Shown piece by piece: positions 1 to 57,540 of a DNA stretch of 64,000 nt. Made by a program: the position numbers and the translations under genes. The DNA lies in assembly GCA_022829145.1 (NCBI GenBank), contig CM040746.1, positions 6,973,184 to 7,037,183 of the forward strand. The letters run 5' to 3'. Under the pieces are notes generated by a model. The model was given only the letters and a program-made list of their open reading frames with translations. It searched no databases and was not told where the DNA came from. Numbering within the stretch: position 1 is the first letter of the stretch; each line of letters opens with the position of its first letter. The stretch comes from Albula goreensis (lineage: Eukaryota > Chordata > Actinopteri > Albuliformes > Albulidae).

Positions 1-3000
1 AAATCTGTGCTTCATACTGTACCTGCTGCCCTGCACTCTGTGTTCCTGTGTTATACTGCCCCCATGTGGACAAAGAGATAACTTTTTAGTCTGAATCTGG
101 TAACAGATGGTCCTTTGTCTTGGATCCAGAGAGTACTGCAAACCCAATAGTTTCATAATGCATTAACAAAAAATAAGAATATTTAAGCATGCTATCACGA
201 GGCATGTACACAAGTATAGTTTCTCCTTATGAATACATATACATATAGCTATATACATGAATATATAGCATGGGCCTCCATATAATGCATGATTTATTTT
301 ATGGAAATGTTACATTATTACCATAGAAACACAGAGAATTCACAGTACATATATGTCCAACTTAATGAGCGACCCCCAGGGTGGTTAGTCTTAATTGTAT
401 GTACATAAAAGTCTCCCTGCTCGATGTGGTCTTGAGCCTGCTAATTGAAAAATGATAATTGCATCGTCCTCATCTCAGGTCAAAGGTCATTCTTTGGTAC
501 CCTGTAGATCAATTCTGAATGTTGTCCATATGATTAAATGGCTATGGATAGGGGACATGGAAGTAAATGAGGCGTAGTTTGTAATCCCAAAAGAGGAATA
601 CTTCCTCAAAAATGAGCTGCTTGACCCCCATCTCAGTTAATCTTTGTTTGCATATGTATTTGATTTTAAAATCACTCTCTGGACAAGATAATCTTCTCAT
701 GCAAATTCATAAAACACCAAGATACTGTGGTGTTTTCTTTCCCCCTAATCTCTCTATATCTTCCAATTTGCTGAAAGCAAAAGCCTTTCTGAAGACATAA
801 ACTTGATCAAAGGGTACGTTTTCATTGCTAGATTGTAGATTGAATGGAGAAAAGTGGCCATGTTCAGCACTTTCCCTATTACCTATTCTGATTCTCTGTG
901 CTCTCATTTTTGGTTTTGCTCAAATATCTGACAGCCTTACAAGAATATCATCAGTGTGTTTTACCAGAAATTTCTCAATGGATCCCCGCATGACATCTGA
1001 CCGACGTTCTGGGAAACACAAAGATGCGGCCGCTGAGGAAGACGCACAAAGCAGAACAATGTGGCAGTATCTATAGGGTATGATGCAAGCGGCTCTGTCC
1101 TACGCATATCCTTCCTGATCGAAGGCCGCTTGATGAAGATCTTTTAAGCGTGGCCGAGCTTCACGTGCAATCCAGGGCTGCCGCCTTTCATCAGTGCTGA
1201 CCCTGTCAGAAGCCACTTTCTGAAAGCTGCTGCGCGCCGCAGTCAGTGGGTGAGTGGCGTGGGCGGACATGAATGCTGCGGGAACCTTTAGAAAATGCCT
1301 TCAGCTGAAAACACAGAGGGGACTTGCGTAACTCCGTTCTTGACGGATTACCTTGAGAGCTGCGCGGACAAAGTTGGTGCGTGTCAGAGGGACACGTGGG
1401 TGGGAATGACAATGGCGCCGCTCCCGAGCTCTTCGCCTTGACAGATCAGGTAGCTTTCATACGACAACGGGAGCGAGCGCGGAAACTTTCAGCGACGGTT
1501 AAGTGTTCGTCGTCACATCATCCTCGGGCCAAGGACAGGCAGCGTTCCCTCCTACATACTACCTTTTTTATCTGATAAAGCCTTTTCATACAGTGCGAAC
1601 ATTTTCACTTCCTCTGACTGCGTGATGAGAGACTCATTCAAGTCTGGAGATCTGAAAGCTCCAAAGAATTCTGGGAGATACGGTGCACTACCAGTTTATT
1701 AAACCTGCTGGGATTTAAGAGCAGTCATTATGAGCAATCTGCTTAAATACACTTTGTAGCCAACTAGTCCTATAATTAAAGCTTTCGGTTTCTTTTTCTA
1801 CCGAACAGATGTACACGTCCTCTGGGAATGTTGAAGTGTTTACAGTGTTTCGTTTACAGGTTCCATAACTCATCGATACAGCTAAAAAAGAGAGAACGTC
1901 ACTCCATAAACAGCAGCTGTGTGTCGGCCGGGAATCGAATCTCCTTCCCGCAGGTCCAGACCCGTAGTCTGTACCGCTGTTTCTCACAGCTGCCTAATCG
2001 CTGCCTTATGATTTGCAGACATACGGCGTGCATAAAACAAACAGTAAACACAAACAGCAATAACAAAAACTCCAAATGCTCACTGCTGCCAGAAACGTTC
2101 CAGGCTTTCCAGTGCCTAAAACTCATGTCAGTACCATTTAAAAAAACTGAATAAACCAAAGTTAGAATTCCAGGGAGGGCCCTAGGAAGAGAAAAGCGGT
2201 GTTAAATAATAAACCATTCTAAATCCCAAAGGGAAACAAGCTGCTAAAGACTTACTTACAGACCAGGATGTCATATACATATTAATTTTTCAAGCACTTA
2301 GTCATAAAATATCTTTGGCCAACTTTTATTAAAACTAACAAAAAGCAGCTGTGCTAGCTTTTATTGCTGTTGAGTTAAACAAGGATACTGCATCACCTTG
2401 CTATATGGGCCTCTTTCAGGGCTCAAAGTAGGGATCATCAGAACAATTTCCAAAATGGGGCTTCCACTACCTGAATGTTACAACAGTCTTTGTAAACTAG
2501 TTATCAAAGGTACATCACAGGCTCAGCACCAACTAAGACATGTGTTATACCCCAAAGTGACTAAGGTACTCACTCTTGAGTACTGGCTTGGGCATTTTAC
2601 CTTACTAATTTGAATATGAGCTATGCTAACTGCTAACACTCCCTCAAAAGCAGAACAGGCTTCAAGGTCTCTCGGTCACAGCGTAAGTGCCTCCTAGCTA
2701 CAATTGAGAAGCATTAGGTATAAAATCTCTATTTTGTGTGGTCTTAATGTATTTTGTTTGATGGTAAGAGCATTGGAGGAGTGAATAGGCCGTTTGCAGA
2801 TGACTGTATCAGAGGAGCACACACACTCGCCGGCAGTCTCCTTGTGTCATGGGCATAGTGTTGACAAATGAGCACGGGCCAGCTGGTGACTCCAAAAACA
2901 GAAAAAGGAAGCAATAAAGTATCATTATCCATGTATTTGTTAAAAAGCTGAAGCACTCAAACTTGAAAATTCAAGAAATGTTTTTCATTATAGAATGCTT

Positions 3001-5093
3001 TTTGTTTATTTATGACCAGCCCAGAAAGTCAAAACTGCTGTCTGTTAATGATAGGCCATGACCATGGATAGTACATGTTTTTGGCTTGATTAAGGAATGT
3101 TTGGACTTAACAATTATTTGCACACCGTCAATGCTGTTGCACTGAAAGCAGCAGACTGCAGATGACACATCACACTTTTGAAGTAGAAGCAACACAATCA
3201 CTGCCGACTAGTAGAGGCTGCAAGAGAGTAGCAAGACTGATTAGTTGACCAGCTTACCCTCTTGTTTTTCCCAGCAAATGTTTGATGAGCCATGTTGAAT
3301 AGAAGTTATGCTGCCATGAAGCAGCAATTAAAAGTGGAAGTGCACACACCGTTTTTAGCATTATTTCCTTAACTGATAGTCAACAGAGAAGGACTCATTT
3401 TAACGCTCTACGCGGCAAGTAACTTATTTAGCCCACCTTCTAACATACAGAGGGATTACAAAGGGACTCTGAAGTAAATGTAATTGGCACGTTTTCTGTT
3501 TTTGCTTATTTATTCAGCCCAAAGCTTTGGTGAAACAAACTGTTACCAAACAAGTCGTAACTAATGAGGGGATGAAGTTCCTGTGAAGCAGTCAGTAATT
3601 TTAGCACAGGACACAGTCAATAACAGTATTTTTGGTGTAACAATAAGAATGGTAAGTGATCAAATGATCCCAGATTATTGAGATACCAAAAATGCACTCT
3701 GTGTATGACAAGGATGCATATACTGTACATATAGGTCTTTTATTTTGGAATGGGTTACAGAAGCATACTGGACGAATTCACTTCCATGATAGATTCCAAA
3801 ACACAGACCAGTGAATTTTTAAAAACATGACTGCAAAGGCAAACAGAAAGTGTCCCCTAGCCTACTTTCCCACTTTCCCAGTGCAAACATAAGAGTCTTC
3901 AGATATACGGCCCAAAATTAAATCACTGACACTTTCCTTGGATACAGTCTTTGCAAGGCAATAAAGATATGTTAGCTATTGACATATAGTACTGCTAAAA
4001 GATATATAATCATAATACATTCTCAAAATGTGCAAAGCCTGAAAAACTTTATAAAAGGTTATCAGGTGTAATATTGTGGAATATTGTCATGCATTTATCT
4101 GTTTTTGCAATCGTAGGAATTACAAAAGTAATGAAGGCTAAATTAGATACGTTCATAAGAAAACACAAAGGTATGCAGTCTATTAGGATAATATGAGTAT
4201 TTTTTGAGGTGATGGTGTTTGTTGTTGTCATTTTTAAGGTATGCTGGAAAATGTAATATTATATACTGACAAAAAATGGAAGTTATGCAGCAACAAAGTG
4301 GGCAAGTGTAGCTCCGTAATAACTAAATTGAACTCACCCAATGAAGTTGTGTTTCTGCAACAGTCCATTGAGTCTTGAAGCCACAGAAAAGCCCGGCTGA
4401 GTTTCTGGAGTTGCCTCCTCTCTGATGGGAGACCAAGAGGAACGTAGGCCGGAAAACCTTGAGAGTTACAAAGCTGCAACTGTAAAAGTTAGTGTCTCCA
4501 GATGAGAATGGCAAACAGTGTATGAATTTCACTCCTGTGAGTGGTTTTATTTTCAACAGTGGTCTAGTATATTTAGCCATAGCTGTTCATTCAATGACAA
4601 AGAATTTAAGTGTGAGAATTTATTCCTCAGTGTCTGGACCCGAATTTTAGCCAGTCAAAAAACCCAAACTCCACAATAACGTGTAAGTGACCAAATATTA
4701 AACATGCATTTCCCAGAAACAGACCAAAATTGTGTGACTTTTGCGCGGAAGTACCTCTGCCAGCATAGTGAAACTACAGTGCCATGCTACGGAATCAAAA
4801 AGGTGTGCAATGGAAGTCCTGTGGTATGCTTTCCAAACGGACAGATAGGAGTGGTAGCTCTCTCACCAAGTTTTTAACACCAGGTTTAATTCTCCATGCC
4901 ATCATAAGAACAGGACAATGAGAAGAGGTCATTTAGCTCATCACGGCTTGTCATTTATCATGGGAAACCATACACTACAACTACACAGGAAATAATCGGA
5001 GACTGAAGAATCTGTTTGCCTTAACCATCGAGTTGCCAGCAAGAAACTACATAACAAAAAAATACTCTTGGCCATTTTAATTTTATCAAGTCA
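1..5093. other. Intergenic region downstream of agps
   Basis: I see no supported exon. Contents are A/T-rich unique sequence, a tRNA-like SINE scrap near 1915-1995, and a GC-richer stretch at 1010-1550. Short open frames at 4234-4580 have no recognised family. Confidence 0.5.
1915..1995 (-). repeat. tRNA-derived SINE head, degenerate
   Basis: The minus strand reads a B-box-like GATTCGATTCCCGGCC preceded by an A-box-like region, in the layout of fish tRNA-derived SINE heads. The body is not recognisable. Confidence 0.35.
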
Positions 5094-5099
5094 TTTATT
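5094..5099 (-). terminator. Candidate agps polyadenylation signal (AATAAA)
   Basis: TTTATT on the plus strand is AATAAA on the minus strand, the first canonical signal I found downstream of the agps stop codon. Cleavage would fall some 10-30 bases lower in coordinate. Confidence 0.35.
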
Positions 5100-5883
5100 G
5101 CACCAATGTTATTGACAAAATGTACTGCAATGTTAATACATTATCACAACAATTGGAACATAAAAAACAAACCCAAAAAACATTGATAACATTCTGATTT
5201 CAAGCTCTCAAATAATTAGGTATTTCATTTCAAACTGGCTGGCTTTAGAAGCAAAAAGTAGGAAACTTGAGAAAATGGCTTTTAGGTTGGCTTCAGGCCG
5301 AACACTTCCTTCACTGAACCTTCACTGGGATCACTTTCAAATATTCAAAGGACTGACGGACACATGTGGCCAGATGGATTGATGGACGCAAGAAGAGGGT
5401 TGGCAGGTAATGGGGGAGACTATTCACTGTACACGACAGTAAGGCAACCTAGTAAAGCACATCACAGGAGGAGTGCAGAAAAACTATTGACATCGGCACA
5501 ACGCAAAACTGCTCATTCTAGCACCTTCCATCAGAGTCACTGATTATGGAATTTGGGGGTTGACTATAAAACATTTCAAACTAAAGGTGAAAATTCAACT
5601 GCATATATATTCACTGGTCTGTACAGACAAAGATAACCCTTCTATGATTTAAGACAATGATAAAATGGCTGACTTTTCCATAAAAATTCACACAAGCAGT
5701 TTCAGTCAGGCTGGTTCATCAAAACATACTTGGGGCAAGTAGTAACTTCAAAGCTGTAGAAATGTACATACTGGACTTTAGGAATGGTTTCGTCCAATAC
5801 GAAAATAATGAATAGTTATGTGTATTAATTACAATAACAGTCAACTTCATATATGTATGTATATATAGAGTTTGTGTGTTACT

Positions 5884-6092
5884 GCAGTGTTCCACTGTCC
5901 AGGTCCTGGAGAAGCGCAGTGTGTGCTGGTTTTTGTTTTCACCTACAATTCCATGCCCATACCCAAGAAACCAGGCAAGGTAAATTAGCTGTGTAATCAG
6001 TTGTTTTAATTGGTCAATAACTGCTGATTAACTACAACAACCAGCATGCATTGTGGCTCTCCAGGACCAGGAGTGAGGACCAGCGTGTTTTA
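5884..6092. mobile_element. Dispersed fold-back (MITE-like) element with about 50-bp inverted ends
   Basis: The left end holds CCAGGTCCTGGAGAAGCGCA and the right end TCTCCAGGACCAGGAGTGAG. The right end reversed reads CCTGGTCCTGGAGAGCCACA, so the two ends pair imperfectly over about 50 bp. I know closely similar text as a common dispersed repeat of teleosts but cannot name the family. It sits inside the presumed agps 3'UTR. Confidence 0.6.
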
Positions 6093-7450
6093 ATGTAATC
6101 ACGATGCGTGTACAACACACAAACACATATGAGATATTAAAACACATACATACCATAAATAAGTGAGATAATGTTACATCTGTATGTCTTTGGTACAAAT
6201 ATGAGTATTATGACACTGAGCCTTCTGAAAACATGTTTACACTCAAGTAAAAATGCGAGACGACACCAAGCTTCATTTCGAAACGATGTGCTGTATGACA
6301 GGTGAGGACCATGTACTTAGCAGCCATCGATGAACGAACAAAACAAACAAATTAAAAAAAAAGTTGGATATGGCAGATGCTTACCCTTTGCGGAAAAAAA
6401 GTTACAGTGCAGTTGTTTTTTTCCCCCCCCCGACAGAACTCAAGAGAACTCCCACATTAATACGCGCATACAGGAAACCGCTTAAAAACTCAAATCAGAA
6501 GATGCCTCTTGGATAAGATAAAAACTCCTTAGGTGAAATCCTTCAGAGACTTTGAAGAAGTCAAAACAAAACACTCAGCTAGATGAGCAGTGGAATCTGG
6601 GGGGCGGTAGCTGCACGAAGCACCATGTTGGCTTGCCTAAGGGTTCAGACTGTTTTCGGCTTTCCAGCCCGAAACGCTGTTCCGGGCTGGTTTTGGGAAG
6701 AGCTAGGGCACGACAAACAAACGGTGAGTAAACATTTTACATGGAGTGTGGCAGAAACAGGAAAGGCAAAGATATCTTAAAGGCACGGTACTTTAGAAAA
6801 ATATTTTTCGTAGTTACTTAATGCTAAAGTAATGCCAAATCAGAAATGATTCTACAACATTAATTAAAAAAAGTACAAAACAAATGACAGGTAGTATGCA
6901 AAAATGATCACCGTGGAGACGTATAAATATTATTCATCGAGCGTAAGCATAATGAATTATTGACCACTTGAATCATGTGTTCCGTATCATTTGGTTAGCA
7001 CAGTGCAGCTCTGAGGTGCTGTTGAAATGATGCAGAATTAAAAATACTTCATGTTTCACTGTATAATTCTATATCAGGCAACCGGTAAAAGCAAAGTGTG
7101 GACTGTGTGCACTGATACAGTTTCGGAACAGACGGTTCATGTCTATTTCAGCTACACTTGTGTCCTGGTTGCACATAAGCCAGCAGACACAGCTTGTGTA
7201 TTTTGGGTATTTGTGAAGCATGGTGAAATAGCAGAGTTAGGGCGGATTTTTAGACAAAATATTGTGGCGTGGTTTGACAGCTGCACCGCACAGTACAAAC
7301 ACGGTTTCCGTTTAAACGGCAAACCCAGCTGTAAGCTCGAGGAAACCTCATACCATTTCAACGTATTAACCACTCATCATTGTGTTATTTCCAAAGCAAC
7401 CCGATATCGTTAGGAATGAGGGTAGGATCGTGGCGGGAACTGCAGGAGAA

Positions 7451-52853
<45,403 letters not shown>

Positions 52854-52990
52854 GCTGCTTCCGTGTTTCGCAGGGGGAAAGCTGAGCTGTCAGAGGTCAG
52901 CGCGCTGATGGTAGGATATGAGGTAGCGCTACACCTCGTCCCAGCATGCATTGTACCAAACATATTTGGAATATTCCCCCACCGGGGATG
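52854..52990 (-). promoter_or_regulatory. agps: agps promoter and 5'UTR region
   Basis: The GC-richer sequence just upstream of the agps ATG is the expected promoter. It holds TCCCAGCATGCATTGT at 52939-52954, which resembles the ZNF143/THAP11 site found in many housekeeping promoters. No TATA box is evident at a sensible spacing. The start of transcription cannot be placed. Confidence 0.5.
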
Positions 52991-55871
52991 TTAAAGGCGT
53001 CTTACCTGGAAAGGATTTTTGTGTCAGGTTTCAAACAATGAAACGTTAATGTGTGTCTTATCAGGGTAGCTTTTATTTTCATAACTGTGTTTCTAAAGAC
53101 TGTTGTTGACATAAATGTTAGTTGTTGGCCCCCATCATGATCTCAAGGACAGTATGTGTCAATAGACTGTGGGATGACCTCAAATATACCCCTGAATTGC
53201 AGCATTTGCTCCAGTTATACACTTTGCTTAAGTGTGTCACAACATATTATGCTTTCTTTTACATACTTAGCATCGATAAAATTACAAAACAATTGCTGTT
53301 ATACTTGGAATTTGCACAATTGTTCCTACTTAGGTATATAATTTAATTATTTGTTTATATGTGAATTGCATCAGCTAAATGACTGGAATGGAATGGAACA
53401 ACGTGGTATGAGAACGAAATGTTAACGTTTGTTGTGAATACTTACGAGTCCTGAATAATGCAGAACTATGAGTATGCATAAAACAACATATAACAACAGC
53501 AACAAAATCCGCCTGGTTCTTCAGGCCTCATGTGTATAACAGAGAGCGGCAGGGACCACAGTCATAGCTGATGTAGTATTAGTCCTACCTGGTTAGGGCA
53601 TCAGTTTCCTGTGAGATTATCATGCATACTTTTTGTAGCAGTAGTAGAAGAGGTAAAACTGCTATAACTTACATTATAGTCTTCATTACCACTGCCTCCT
53701 ATAGTGTACAGAGTCCAAAGTTATGCAGTCTACTTCATATTTCAGAGACCACAGTCATTCATGACCTACCAATGCACAGGCGTTTATATGCTAATTATTT
53801 ATGGTATGTGCAAAGATTTCACTTAGAAGGAAAGTGTTTGGCACTTGGTTTCCTTGGTGAAGGATAAATCAGTGCTTCTTGTGCAACACGGTTGCTGTCA
53901 GGCACTGGTATTCGCTGTGTTTTTTAAGTCTTCAATACATTAATGGTAAATGCTTTTAGTTGGAAAAACATTTAAGTCCAAGTCAGATTTAAGTGATTTG
54001 CTTTCCTCAGTGATTTACTGATTAAGGAATGAAATCAACTCTGATATAGCACTGTTAATCAAAAATGTAACACTGGATGAAGTAACGCGCCAGTTTAAGG
54101 AAGATATTTAATTTTAGCTTATCGAATGTAATTAGCTAATGCTTTTTAGTTCATCTGTTTAATTGCATCTGTATCATGTTATCTTCACTCTGATGTGGTG
54201 TGACTCTGCCTAACTTCCAGGGTTGTATTTTTATAATAACCAATGACAGTTATAACTTCTTATGAACAACAACCTCTCATGGGCTTGTTCATCGAGTCCT
54301 GGGGGTGGTTTTACAAAATTCTAAACAACTCTATAAAAAAAATCCACTCATAGAAATATGCTGGCACCTGACACATTTCAGGAGCATGAGCAATGCTCGA
54401 TCAGTAGCTAACACTAGTAAGTACAGTACAAAACTGCATTTACCATGTATTGTTATTATATCATCATTGTTATCATACATCAGAGTTATCTAACATTAGT
54501 TTGATGTCATAAACTATACAAATATATAGTTTATGACTTCAATATCACTCTATATTTATAGACAGGTAATAAAAACCTGCTCAAAGAAACATATTGGTTT
54601 TCTTAAGACTTACAATGTAGGAATTCTGTTTTACAACTGTCAAGACCTAGTAGCAATCTGATCTATTCTATCTATACCCCTGATGCTACACATTTTAAAT
54701 ATATATTTATTTACTTATTTAACTTGTTTGTGAAAATGTGTATCCTCATTCAAGAAAGTACTGCATCTCTCTTCAACAATTTTATTAGATGTGGTCCACA
54801 TCCTTTAAGAAAAAGTATTAAAGTCCCCATTTAACATAGCCAGAAAACCTTTTTTTTTTTTAAAAACTTCATAACATTTACTGCTTTAAATAATCATGGT
54901 TTCATTTAATTATAATTTTAATATAATTGTGGTATCAGTCATTATTAATAGCATTAGCATTTAGTCATCAGAAATAGCATTAATGCTCTTTCACAAGAGC
55001 CAACATTTTAATTTCACTAACTTTCAATAATTTTCGATCTCTGCATTTCTCATTTATTCTCAGGTTTAGAATACCGAATTGGCTTTCTTCCAAATTTCCA
55101 TCTGCCCACACACATGCAGTGTGACAAGTTGTGTCATTTCTATTTATATGATTGTTTCAAAGGAAACAATCTGATTGCTCCAATCAGTGACTCATGCACA
55201 CATTTATTATGGGTGCCATTTTGATACTTAGACACGGCTGTGAGGGCTTCAACGTATGATACCTTGGCTGTATAATTAAGGCAGCTGATGGTGTCTGTGG
55301 GAAAACTGACCTATATAAATTCTTCAGTAAACAGAGGCAGGCAGACCTGAAAATTCCAAGTCGAGACCAACTGTTCCGGTTTACCTCTGCCCCACCTCTC
55401 CTGTGTCATGTGACAAAGGCCTAGGCGAGGCCTGTACAGCCGTGCACAGGTTTCCATGTGTTGCTCTCCTTGCAGCTGGGAAATGCTGTAACCCGCTACC
55501 GCTATACATATGAGCACTCCCTGTTCCCACACAACGCTGTACCGGTGTTTTATTCACGTACAATAGACTTTTTCCACACAGAATGACGGCTGAAATAAAA
55601 GCTTTGAAACAGCTCTGGTCTGGATATATACATTTAACCCTTAGTCATTTTCCGTCAGCCAGGATGTTATAAGATTTTTGGTATCGCAGACAATTGAATA
55701 AATCATATTAACCGATACAGAAATTCTGTCTTTATTTGTTTATTTTAATGCAGTCTTTCCTTTCCTCTGGCAGGAGAACTGGATGAAAAATCATGGTAGC
55801 ACTGGCTCGTTTTGGCATTGTCACCCTTTCCTCCAGAGGTGCTGGAAGTTTCCATGTGCCTGGAGCATTAA
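52991..55871. other. Intergenic, agps to mir-148
   Basis: A/T-rich sequence with no recognisable exon on either strand. A short perfect inverted repeat with 13-bp arms lies at 54506-54537, and a tail-like SINE scrap is near 53370-53400. Confidence 0.5.
54506..54537. repeat. Perfect 13-bp inverted repeat (hairpin)
   Basis: GTCATAAACTATA and its reverse complement are separated by six bases. It is too short for a microRNA precursor and of unknown meaning. Confidence 0.7.
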
Positions 55872-55947
55872 CTCCCAAAGCAAAGTTCTGTAATGCACTG
55901 ACTGCAAACAATTAGAGTCTAAGTGTATTACAGAACTTTACTTGGAA
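55872..55947 (-). ncRNA. mir148: miR-148/152-family microRNA precursor
   Basis: On the minus strand a hairpin forms with a 5p arm at 55918-55939 (AAAGTTCTGTAATACACTTA...) and a 3p arm at 55880-55901 (UCAGUGCAUUACAGAACUUU...). The loop is about 16 nt, and the stem extends past the arms (CCAAG paired with CTTTGG). The 3p arm carries the family seed CAGUGCA and, from memory, equals zebrafish miR-148 apart perhaps from the last base. The 5p arm resembles human miR-148b-5p. It lies about 3 kb upstream of agps and 4.4 kb from nfe2l2 on the opposite strand to nfe2l2. It is not inside a COPZ intron, unlike miR-148b and miR-152. The family represses, among others, DNMT genes in mammals. Confidence 0.93.
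55880..55901 (-). ncRNA. Predicted mature miR-148-3p
   Basis: This 22-nt segment starts UCAGUGCAUUACAGAACUUU on the minus strand. The start is set by the strongly conserved 5' end of the miR-148/152 family, which fixes the seed at CAGUGCA. Confidence 0.9.
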
Positions 55948-57540
55948 AGCCACGGCAGGGCCATGTGTTCTTCCGCGGTGACCCTTCTTGTTGTCCTACC
56001 AGCAGTTGCCTTGAAGAGAAAACACAATACGAGTAAGTGAGCTGTGAACACTATAGACGGTCGAAGAACACTGTTCACGCAACCTCCTGAGCAAACCATA
56101 CTCATTTAAGGGGCATTTCAGCTGGGGGATAGCGGGTGCCTTCGAAGTTAACTGTCATCTCTCAGCCCAAAATCCAGGCCTTGTGTAAAATTCCATTTGC
56201 CAGACCACTTAGATTAACTTTACAGGATATTAAATAAATGTGGAAAATTCATATAAACCACCAAATATCACTGCAATGATAAAATATTAACCCTATGTAT
56301 TATTGGCATGTACCAACAACTCCGGGGCCTGCAACAAAATGGCAGTTTTTGACTGAAAGCAGTTAGGATGCAGACAGCTAGAAAGTTGTATTTAAAACAA
56401 ACAAATAAACAAAAGCCTGTGTGAACACAAAGAAAAGGAAAAAGTAAAGGAATATAGACAAAGAGACATGGGACAAATTCCTTCTCTCAGTGTAAATACT
56501 AACAGTTCAACCTTGCCTGTCTTCAAGGTTGTTTAGTTAACAATTGGGGGGAGTCGATATGTAGAACAGCTGACGTGTCTAAACTTTCCAAATTTGGAGT
56601 CGTATATTCATTCATGCAGTCACAAAACTACAATCTGTAATAGTCATTTCAGCAAAATCAGAGTAAACGAAATAGGTTTCATTAGTTACGCAACTTTTCT
56701 GACTCAGTGTGTCAAACTAAGCACATAGTTAACATTTGCATTAAGTCTACATTTCAAAGGGAGCGATTAGCAAAGCATTCACAAAAAACAAACTAAACAA
56801 AATAAGACGAGGTACATGAATACGGCTTTGATGCAGTATTACAAAATACATTTTCCACATGTCGTTGAATATAAGTTGAGCTTTCGATAAAGTTGCCCCA
56901 ATTGCAGTTTCCATATGGTGGACAATCATTCAATGCTGAATGCTCGAGTTAAAAATATATTCACTCTGCATGGGTGAATAATCAAATGTTGAAGTGTTAA
57001 CCAACAGACACTTAAAATTAATAAATAAGCTTACTGTACATACCTGGTTGAAGTGAGACAGCAGTTAAAGGGGCCAGCAGCAGTCCAGCACGAGAGGAAA
57101 AAGACCATAAAAAATGCAACAAAAATGCTTTCTGAAGACACTTCAGTTTTAACTACCGAAACACACGGCGCGCACTTTATCTGTTAATTCTGCGGTCATC
57201 GGCCTTCTTTGGACGTTCCATGAAATGTTCGTGAGGTGCTTTTTACACCACTGAACCTTCGCTTCTCCTAGCTCTCTGCACAGCACTCTGCAGCTGGAAG
57301 AATGTCGACGTGGAGCTGCCAATCGTGAACGCGTACCCGTGGACGCGCTTTGCAAAAAAGTCCAGTTTTAGTGTAATTTCAGATAGTGGGCTACACTGAA
57401 GGTATATGTAGAGGTGGAGTGCCGTTCTTAACAGGTAGGTGTCGGAGGGCGTGGTAAAAAGGTTCGCCTCGTTTGGGAGACGCATTAGCAAACGCCGCCT
57501 AATTGTAGCACCGTTCAAGCTTTTCCCCACCACTCAGGTG

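Larger units (their letters stand above)
5094..7450 (-). other. agps: Probable agps 3' untranslated region
   Basis: No coding exon is seen here. The first clear AATAAA after the stop codon on the minus strand is at 5094-5099, about 2.35 kb downstream, so I take this as the likely 3' end. The stretch holds a dispersed fold-back element (5884-6090) and A/T-rich text. Weaker ATTAAA signals occur nearer the stop, so shorter isoforms are possible. Confidence 0.4.
55850..57533 (-). ncRNA. Possible spliced host transcript of the mir-148 hairpin
   Basis: A GC-richer stretch at about 57150-57540 could be a promoter and first exon. On the minus strand a donor CAACCAG|GTATGT stands at 57044/57043 and an acceptor TTTTCTCTTCAAG|G at 56010/56009, about 60 bp before the hairpin. 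Together they would give a two-exon primary transcript with the microRNA in exon 2. No convincing protein is encoded. This is inferred from splice signals only. Confidence 0.3.

Noticed and set aside
4234..4580. Minus-strand frames with a GTGAGT donor-like end, a possible neighbouring gene exon
   Set aside because: No protein family recognised. A short motif here recurs near 12287, so a dispersed repeat is more likely.
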